Source: Bacteroidales bacterium (GTDB lineage Bacteria; Bacteroidota; Bacteroidia; Bacteroidales; B18-G4). Taken from it: a stretch of 11,498 bases of DNA. The stretch spans positions 1 to 11,498 of the forward strand of contig JAUXCL010000066.1 in the NCBI GenBank assembly GCA_030618905.1. Reading direction: 5' to 3'. The position numbers and the translations under genes were made by a program. The notes beneath the pieces are model-generated. The model made no database searches. It had not been told where the DNA came from and saw only the letters and a program-made list of their open reading frames with translations. Every line of letters begins with the position of its first letter. Within the stretch, counting starts at the first letter, position 1. This document shows, piece by piece, positions 7,228 to 11,498 of this stretch.

Positions 7228-7884
7228 GTGAAAGCTAAAATATTACTGATTGCCTTATTACTCCTATCTGCTGCCGTTATGGGCCAGCGATTCAAAGGTG
7301 CTGTCATGGGCGGGTTTAACATGAGTAAAGTTGCCGGTGATGAAGTCAATGGATTCTATCAGTTCTATCGCCTTGGCCTCAATGTAGGGGTAGCCGCAAT
7401 CATTCCATTTAAGGAACACTGGGATGTTACCCTGGAAATTGATTATACCCAGAAAGGTGCATTTTGGGGAGGTGGTGTACGGGATGATAATTATCCGTGG
7501 AGGTATGACCTGCGCCTTAACTATCTTGAAGTACCGGTAATCGTACATTATAATGACAGGGATATCATCACAGCCGGGCTTGGATTTTCATGGGGCAGGC
7601 TGGTGAGCTCCAGGGAACTTGAAGACTACGGAAACCAGCCATCCTATCAGGATTCGGTTCCTTTTAATGTTGATGATTTTAGTATTCTTGGTGATTTGAT
7701 CTTTCGCTTGTATAAGCGCTTGCATATGAATATCCGGATGTCTCACTCGCTTGTTCCGATTCGCGAAAGGGAGTTTGAGAACCTGTATACACAGTCAACC
7801 TGGATTAATAAGCAGTATAATTTTTCAATATCAGTGCGTCTTGTTTATATTTTCAATGAAAGATTAAAAAATGTGAGCCAGTAA
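7228..7884 (+). CDS. PorT-like outer-membrane beta-barrel protein
   Basis: A 218-residue exported protein with a GTG start. The signal peptide (hydrophobic residues 5-17) probably ends at VMG, with the mature protein starting at Gln20. The remainder is an alternation of amphipathic strands and turns typical of the OMP_b-brl_2 / PorT family: FKGAVMGGFNMSKVAGDEV, FYRLGLNVGVAAIIPF, WDVTLEIDYTQKGAF, LNYLEVPVIVHY, IITAGLGFSWGRLVSSRE, and a final strand YNFSISVRLVYIF. The N-terminal Gly-Gly-Phe-Asn-x-Ser and the LNYLEVPV strand are the strongest family marks. These small barrels sit in the outer membrane; PorT itself is required for type IX secretion, but many paralogs are uncharacterised, so I do not call it porT. 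The 101-nt gap after tex holds only a poor -7-like TATTGTTG at 7204-7211. It converges on the DUF1801 gene with 11 nt between stop codons. Confidence 0.82.
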   Translation: MKAKILLIALLLLSAAVMGQRFKGAVMGGFNMSKVAGDEVNGFYQFYRLGLNVGVAAIIPFKEHWDVTLEIDYTQKGAFWGGGVRDDNYPWRYDLRLNYLEVPVIVHYNDRDIITAGLGFSWGRLVSSRELEDYGNQPSYQDSVPFNVDDFSILGDLIFRLYKRLHMNIRMSHSLVPIREREFENLYTQSTWINKQYNFSISVRLVYIFNERLKNVSQ

Positions 7885-7885
7885 A

Positions 7886-7904
7886 GCCGGTTTCCTTAAA
7901 CGGC
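7886..7904. terminator. Weak hairpin between convergent stop codons
   Basis: GCC-G-(G)-TTT / CCTT / AAA-C-GGC can form a 7-bp stem with one bulged G and a 4-nt loop. It lies in the 11-nt gap between the barrel gene and the DUF1801 gene and extends into the last codons of the latter. There is no clear T-tract on either side, so it would be at best a weak bidirectional terminator. Confidence 0.3.
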
Positions 7905-8261
7905 GATCCTGTCGTTTACTAATTCACTGGCAGCTTCCCGGATCCATTTTGTGATCAATATCTCATTCAACTCTTTCAAGGATACGACTTCAAGTTGCTT
8001 AAATCTATGACCATTATCTTTTAAGGTGCCTGTATCATCCTGCAAATTTTTCACACAATAGAATCCCAGGAGGGCTTTCCCTGCTACAGCTTTCAGATAA
8101 CAGATTTTTTTCTGATAGGAAAAAACAGGATGATTGCCACAATATGATTCTATAATATCTGGTAATGTGCTATGAATCAGCAGTCGCAATGCAATCAGTA
8201 AATCCTTTTCAGGTAATTGGGTTTTCTTGATATAGCCGGTAACTTGTTGATTGTAGTACAT
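7896..8261 (-). CDS. DUF1801 (YdhG-like) domain protein
   Basis: A 121-residue soluble protein without signal peptide or membrane segment. It fits the small DUF1801 / YdhG-like fold. An N-terminal helix YIKKTQLPEKDLLIALRLLI is followed by an acidic LPDIIESY stretch. An aromatic FSYQKKICYLKAVAGKALLG strand pair comes next, then GFYCVKNLQDDTGTL, and a C-terminal Ile-rich helix ITKWIREAASELV. The length covers essentially the whole domain. The biochemical function of the family is not established. The gene lies 22 nt downstream of the C26-type lipoprotein gene on the same strand and is probably cotranscribed with it; no promoter box is visible in the gap. Confidence 0.75.
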   Translation of the reverse strand: MYYNQQVTGYIKKTQLPEKDLLIALRLLIHSTLPDIIESYCGNHPVFSYQKKICYLKAVAGKALLGFYCVKNLQDDTGTLKDNGHRFKQLEVVSLKELNEILITKWIREAASELVNDRIAV

Positions 8262-8283
8262 AATTAGTGATTTTATTACTTAC

Positions 8284-9138
8284 TTAATTAGTTTTCATTG
8301 GATGTTTGTTGATCTCGGCTTCTCTGGCTGCCATAATAAAAGCAGTTGCGATAGGCAATGAAAATGGATTTTCCGGTTCCATTCGCTCCGGATGCCATTG
8401 TACTGCCAACAGAAAAGCTTTATTGTCCGGATATTCCCATTGAAAGGCCTCGATGATGCCATCTTTGGTTTTCGCCACGGGAACCAGGTTGTCGGCAATA
8501 ATAGAAATTCCCTGGTGGTGGTTGCTGTTTACTGAACCAATAGCCAGCTGGCTGATATTAAACAGCTCACTGCTTTCAGCAACATTGATTTCATGGTTAC
8601 AGTTGTTTTTGTCAAGGCACCTGTGACGAAGGTCACTCGGCAGGTCCGATGGGATATCTGCATAGAGGCTCCCTCCAAGGGCCACATTTATTACCTGCAA
8701 ACCACGACATATACCTAATATGGGGATATCCTGCTCCAGGGCTTTTCCGATCAACATTAATTCAAGTGTATCCCTTTTGCCATCTATGCCATCATTACAT
8801 TTCACAGTATCCTGTGGCCGGCCATAGAAACCGGGGTGGATATCCGGTCCTCCGCTTATGAGCAATCCAGCACAACGATCGAGCAATGCCAAAGCTGAAT
8901 CCAATGGCATGTGATACAAGTCAATAACCTCTATCGTAGAATCTGCTTCTTTTAACCATCTGGTGTATGCACCATAATATTTGTCAGGCTTTCCTTTTGA
9001 GATGGCAATGACCAATGGCGCTGATGTATCCTCCGTGGAACAAGCAAACAAACCCACAATGAAAACAAGGCATGCTATCCACATAAAATATCTCAGCTTA
9101 TTATTCATGATCATCGACAATTGGTAGTAACGATCCAT
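8284..9138 (-). CDS. Lipoprotein of the peptidase C26 / gamma-glutamyl-gamma-aminobutyrate hydrolase family
   Basis: A 284-residue class-I glutamine-amidotransferase-like hydrolase. The motifs expected of peptidase C26 / PuuD-type enzymes are intact. LLISGGPDIHP lies at 92-102. The nucleophile elbow is LGICRGLQVIN with Cys144. SNHHQ is at 205-209. The His-Glu pair is in QWHPE (His249, Glu251). Family members cleave gamma-glutamyl bonds, for example in gamma-glutamyl-GABA or folate polyglutamates; the substrate here cannot be assigned. Unlike the usual cytoplasmic enzymes it carries an N-terminal membrane segment (about 17-32) ending in a lipobox VGLFAC (Cys33), so it should act in the periplasm or at the outer membrane. 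The start is uncertain: ATG at 9138 follows an A+T-rich leader, while ATG at 9108 (MNNKLRYF) would give a more typical 23-residue lipoprotein signal. DUF1801 follows 22 nt downstream. Confidence 0.85.
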   Translation of the reverse strand: MDRYYQLSMIMNNKLRYFMWIACLVFIVGLFACSTEDTSAPLVIAISKGKPDKYYGAYTRWLKEADSTIEVIDLYHMPLDSALALLDRCAGLLISGGPDIHPGFYGRPQDTVKCNDGIDGKRDTLELMLIGKALEQDIPILGICRGLQVINVALGGSLYADIPSDLPSDLRHRCLDKNNCNHEINVAESSELFNISQLAIGSVNSNHHQGISIIADNLVPVAKTKDGIIEAFQWEYPDNKAFLLAVQWHPERMEPENPFSLPIATAFIMAAREAEINKHPMKTN

Positions 9139-9210
9139 TATCTATATATTAATACGTTTAGCACACTTAATAGTAACCCTTAATCACGCTGAAAGTCAAG
9201 TATTTCTATG

Positions 9211-9230
9211 AAAATACGGGATACCCCGTA
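9211..9230 (-). terminator. Intrinsic terminator after the spermidine-synthase-like gene
   Basis: On the minus strand, TACGGG-GTAT-CCCGTA forms a 6-bp stem with a 4-nt loop and is followed by TTTTC. It lies 7 nt past the TAG at 9238-9240, the expected place for a terminator of that gene. The stem is short but G+C-rich and the T-tract is short. A second A+T-rich inverted repeat (GTATTT/AAATAC) overlaps it at 9200-9216. It would separate this gene from the C26 lipoprotein gene downstream. Confidence 0.55.
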
Positions 9231-9237
9231 GACATGC

Positions 9238-10719
9238 CTACCAAAGAGTACTGCCTACATAGTGTTCTACCGGAGCATAATTGTCGGTGAGTACTGGCAG
9301 GTCATCAGGAATATCACGAACTATCCGGTGCGAAAGGTATTCGTTTAACTCCGGATCCTTACTTTCAAACCCATGTTTATTTTCAGATTTTAATGCCACA
9401 AGCATCACCGATTGGATGCTTGTCGGTTCTCTGTCAGTGTTTACCTGGAGAAGGAAAACCTGGGGAAAGACTTTTTGATAAGTATTGAAAAGAACCTGGA
9501 GGAAATAGCTGTCTGGCCCTGTAATGGCTGAATTCAGGTTTTGCACCACCAGCCCATCATCAACGAGCATATTATACATTTTTGTAATGGCCTCCAGGCT
9601 TGTTAGTTGGAAAGGTATTGTGTATAATGATTTGAATGCATCCGCGAGGATGGCATCATATTTTTCTTGTTGTCTGTTAAGAAAAACCCGGGCGTCTTCA
9701 TGATAAATCTGAAGGCGTGGATCGGATTTCAATTTAAACTCCTCCCGGGCCAGGGTGGTAACCATGGGGTCAATCTCCACTACATCGATAAAGGCATCAG
9801 GATACTTCTTCAGGTAGAATTTAGGATAGGAATAACCGGCCCCGCCCAGCATTAATACCTTGTGAAAATCCGGTTTGAAATGTTCTGTGAGTTGATAATA
9901 TCTTGTACAGGGAAAAACAAGAGAATCATTGTCAAGAAACATGGCTGAACTGTATTCATTATTGATCCGCATCAGAATAATATCCTTTCCCGTATACCAA
10001 TCGGTAGAGGGATAAACCAGGACCCTGTTATACTGGGTATCCACATCCCTGTATTTCAATATCCGGGTATTGTGTTGATAGCTATAGAATCCCAGGAATA
10101 ACAAAAACAAGAGTGCTATGGCCGAAGAGGACTTGCTTTTATACATCAGGAATACCAATATGGCTGTCAGCGACAGCAAACCGGCTATAAAATACAATAT
10201 ATTGGTGCTGCCAAAAAACGGGATCAGGACAAATCCTGCCAGGAATGTACCGATGATACTTCCAATTGTTGATATAGCATACAGGTTACCCACTGTTTTT
10301 CCTGTAGCTTGAATATCTTTTATTTTCAGCCTTACAGCGTAAGGTGTGACCATGCCAAGCATTACGCTGGCTGGCGCGAAGAGGATTAAGGTAGAGATGA
10401 TAGCCTGGATTCTTATTCCCGTAAAGTTTCGTGCCAGCAGGCTTAGCAGAAAGTCTTTTCCGGAGATGCTAATGCCGATAAAGAAAGCTGCTATCAGGAT
10501 GATCCAGGCCAGTTGGGTATAGTTGGGTTTGCGATCAGCAACGATGCCTCCAAGCCAGTATCCAAGGCTCAGGCTCCCCAGGATGATCCCAATGAGGCTG
10601 GTCCACACGAAAATGGAAGTTCCGATATAAGGACCCAGGATCCGTGAACCCACAATCTCAAAGATCATGACTACCGTGCCGCAGATGAATACGATTATTT
10701 CAAGAAGGATTTTGCGCAT
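9238..10719 (-). CDS. Membrane protein fused to a spermidine-synthase-like (class I methyltransferase-fold) domain
   Basis: 493 residues from the ATG at 10719; a TTG three codons upstream is the only alternative, and it overlaps a candidate -7 box. The N-terminal half (about 7-214) has roughly seven hydrophobic spans, including FEIVGSRILGPYIGTSIFVW and GNLYAISTIGSIIGTFLAGF, as in 'fused MFS/spermidine synthase' proteins. The C-terminal half (about 225-493) is a Rossmann methyltransferase fold. It shows LMLGGAGYSYPKFYL (289-303), the acidic strand-2 motif VVEIDP (313-318), EDARVFL (341-347), and YDAILADAF (354-362), whose Asp aligns with the catalytic region of aminopropyltransferases. The closing LTDNYAPVEHYV is also characteristic. 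The glycine loop is GGAGYS rather than GGGDGG and no polyamine genes are nearby, so true spermidine synthase activity is doubtful and the substrate is unknown. It lies 73 nt downstream of rimM on the same strand. Confidence 0.85.
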   Translation of the reverse strand: MRKILLEIIVFICGTVVMIFEIVGSRILGPYIGTSIFVWTSLIGIILGSLSLGYWLGGIVADRKPNYTQLAWIILIAAFFIGISISGKDFLLSLLARNFTGIRIQAIISTLILFAPASVMLGMVTPYAVRLKIKDIQATGKTVGNLYAISTIGSIIGTFLAGFVLIPFFGSTNILYFIAGLLSLTAILVFLMYKSKSSSAIALLFLLFLGFYSYQHNTRILKYRDVDTQYNRVLVYPSTDWYTGKDIILMRINNEYSSAMFLDNDSLVFPCTRYYQLTEHFKPDFHKVLMLGGAGYSYPKFYLKKYPDAFIDVVEIDPMVTTLAREEFKLKSDPRLQIYHEDARVFLNRQQEKYDAILADAFKSLYTIPFQLTSLEAITKMYNMLVDDGLVVQNLNSAITGPDSYFLQVLFNTYQKVFPQVFLLQVNTDREPTSIQSVMLVALKSENKHGFESKDPELNEYLSHRIVRDIPDDLPVLTDNYAPVEHYVGSTLW

Positions 10720-10725
10720 GGGCTT

Positions 10726-10733
10726 CAAATATA
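10726..10733 (-). promoter_or_regulatory. Candidate -7 box for the spermidine-synthase-like gene
   Basis: On the minus strand TATATTTG matches TAnnTTTG and ends 6 nt before the ATG at 10719. If used, the transcript would start at or next to the start codon, that is, be leaderless or nearly so. There is no TTG at the -33 distance; that position lies inside the GTGACGC heptamer array. Readthrough from rimM is an alternative source of expression. Confidence 0.35.
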
Positions 10734-10743
10734 GTAAATTCTC

Positions 10744-10762
10744 GTGACGCGTGACGCGTGAC
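10744..10762. repeat. Tandem heptamer array GTGACGC x2.7
   Basis: GTGACGC, GTGACGC, GTGAC on the plus strand, with a preceding C that completes the phase. It lies in the 73-nt gap between the rimM stop and the start of the spermidine-synthase-like gene, at the -33 region of the latter. The unit length (7) and the GTGA core match the other arrays in the window, but it is not next to a stop codon. It contains two ACGCGT palindromes 7 bp apart. Confidence 0.85.
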
Positions 10763-10792
10763 TTGTCATGGGAATATTGTGCTGTGCCTGTA

Positions 10793-11317
10793 TTAATCCA
10801 GGTAAAGGTCGATCAGGCCTTCGGGAGCAAGGATGGTTATCTGGCGTGTTTTTTTGTCAATGCTTTGTATGAGTTCATCGGCCAATGGGATGAGTATCTC
10901 TTTGTTTTTATGAAATACCTGAATAAGCGACTGTTCAGGCATTTTCAGGATGTCTTTGACGATCCCAAGTTCTCCCTTCTGCTGATCGATGATGGTATAT
11001 CCTATGATTTCCTGGAAATAGTATTGCTCGGCAGGCAATTCAGGTAAGTCTTTAGCAGGGAGATAGAGTGCATTACCAACCAGGGCTTGTCCGGATTCGG
11101 GAGAGTCAATGTCTTCCAGGTTCACTTTAGCATAATTCCCCTTTAGATCGAGGGAATCGATTTGGAATGGGATAAGTCGCTCATCGATTTCAATAAAGAT
11201 GAACCTGAGGTCTCGGAACTGTTCAGGTTTATCTGTATCGAACAAAAAAACAAGCTCGCCATTCTTACCCTGGGATTTCACAATTTTACCCAGTTTGAAA
11301 GCATCTGATTTTTCCAT
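10793..11317 (-). CDS. rimM: Ribosome maturation factor RimM
   Basis: A 174-residue cytoplasmic protein that assists maturation of the 30S subunit, in other bacteria by binding ribosomal protein S19 and acting on the 16S head region. The N-terminal RimM barrel (about 6-90) opens with FKLGKIVKSQGKNGELVF, the family's L-G-x-I-x-K-x-x-G-x-x-G-E signature. The C-terminal PRC-barrel (about 98-174) begins at the aromatic pair YYFQEIIGYTI. It continues with GELGIVKDIL, then ILIPLADELIQSID and PEGLIDL, all typical. The length is normal. The ATG at 11317 is preceded by a -7-type box and no Shine-Dalgarno. It sits immediately downstream of rpsP, a conserved order in bacteria, but an intrinsic terminator separates the two here. 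Confidence 0.95.
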   Translation of the reverse strand: MEKSDAFKLGKIVKSQGKNGELVFLFDTDKPEQFRDLRFIFIEIDERLIPFQIDSLDLKGNYAKVNLEDIDSPESGQALVGNALYLPAKDLPELPAEQYYFQEIIGYTIIDQQKGELGIVKDILKMPEQSLIQVFHKNKEILIPLADELIQSIDKKTRQITILAPEGLIDLYLD

Positions 11318-11335
11318 ATGCTAAACGCCTGCTAA

Positions 11336-11366
11336 CAAATTTAAACAAAAAAACCAGGGCTTACAA
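11336..11366 (-). promoter_or_regulatory. Candidate rimM promoter (-33 TTG, -7 TAAATTTG)
   Basis: On the minus strand TAAATTTG (11343 to 11336) matches the Bacteroidota -7 consensus. TTG (11366 to 11364), preceded by TTTG, lies 20 nt upstream, the right distance for a -33 element. Transcription would begin near 11329, giving a leader of about 12 nt before the rimM ATG. The -33 element lies within the loop of the rpsP terminator. Confidence 0.6.
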
Positions 11367-11377
11367 CAAACCCTGGT
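11347..11377 (-). terminator. Intrinsic terminator between rpsP and rimM
   Basis: On the minus strand ACCAGGG, an 11-nt loop, and CCCTGGT form a perfect 7-bp G+C-rich stem immediately followed by a run of T (positions 11353 down to 11347). It begins 24 nt after the rpsP stop codon. The stem plus T-tract is a textbook Rho-independent terminator in the rpsP direction and is the clearest one in the window. Confidence 0.85.
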
Positions 11378-11401
11378 CTATCTCTAAAAATTCCTCTTTG
11401 C

Positions 11402-11498
11402 TTATTTCTTGTCCTTCTCTTCTTCTTTCGGCTCTTCTTCTTTCACTTCTTTTTTTATTTCTTCTTTCTTTTCTTCCGTCTTCGGCTCTTCCGCCTTC
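11402..11498 (-). CDS. rpsP: C-terminal tail of 30S ribosomal protein S16, partial
   Basis: The minus-strand frame entering from the right edge gives 31 residues and a TAA: KAEEPKTEEKKEEIKKEVKE, then EEPKEEEKDKK. It is almost entirely Lys and Glu with a few Pro. Bacteroidota S16 proteins commonly carry such a charged low-complexity C-terminal extension beyond the conserved S16 fold. The position directly upstream of rimM is the conserved place of rpsP. The conserved S16 core lies outside the window, so the assignment rests on neighbourhood and tail composition. The other two minus-strand frames are either Arg-rich or interrupted. Confidence 0.72.
   Translation of the reverse strand, partial: KAEEPKTEEKKEEIKKEVKEEEPKEEEKDKK

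Noticed and set aside
8262..8291. Repeated TAATTAG (8261-8267 and 8285-8291) around the C26-DUF1801 gap
   Set aside because: The copies are short and A+T-only apart from one G, in an A+T-rich spacer; not distinguishable from composition.
10720..10728. TTG start for the spermidine-synthase-like gene at 10728
   Set aside because: The TTG overlaps the candidate -7 box, and the ATG three codons later already begins with the conserved N-terminal membrane segment.
11400..11498. Pyrimidine-rich low-complexity tract as a non-coding repeat
   Set aside because: On the minus strand it reads as an uninterrupted Lys/Glu-rich tail ending in TAA just before a terminator and rimM, as expected for the end of rpsP.

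Overview
The window looks like a chromosomal segment of a member of the Bacteroidota. Four things support this. There are two proteins with the gliding-motility-type C-terminal domain used as a type IX secretion (T9SS) signal. There is a lipoprotein with a Fibrobacter-succinogenes-major-paralog (FISUMP) domain and a Bacteroidota-style surface-export signal after its lipid cysteine. There is a PorT-like outer-membrane barrel. Several promoters carry the Bacteroidota -7 box TAnnTTTG, and classical Shine-Dalgarno sites are mostly absent. No tRNA, rRNA, CRISPR array, transposase, phage gene or recognisable mobile element was seen.

Layout. (a) 1-4940 is a cell-surface block: the last 30 codons of a T9SS-exported protein (+), a FISUMP/PKD lipoprotein (-), and divergently from it a 1105-residue T9SS-exported choice-of-anchor-L protein with four internal repeats (+). 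(b) 4941-7126 is tex, an S1-domain RNA-binding protein (+). (c) 7228-7884 is a small outer-membrane beta-barrel (+). (d) 7896-9138 is a likely two-gene minus-strand unit: a lipoprotein class-I glutamine-amidotransferase-like hydrolase (peptidase C26), then a DUF1801 protein. (e) 9238-10719 is a membrane protein fused to a spermidine-synthase-like methyltransferase fold (-). (f) 10793-11498 holds rimM and the end of rpsP (-), a conserved ribosome-assembly pair, here separated by a strong intrinsic terminator and a candidate rimM promoter.

The housekeeping genes (tex, rimM, rpsP) and the surface genes show no clear functional link. The genes that plausibly act together are the surface set: two T9SS cargo proteins and a surface lipoprotein.

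The most unusual feature is non-coding. Seven-base tandem arrays containing TGA begin directly after the TAG stop codons of all three surface genes, each reading TGA on that gene's coding strand. Two of the arrays are inverted copies of each other and exactly bracket the divergent lipoprotein/choice-of-anchor-L pair. A fourth heptamer array, of different sequence, lies upstream of the spermidine-synthase-like gene. I did not find a clear new multi-gene system such as a defence island or biosynthetic cluster.
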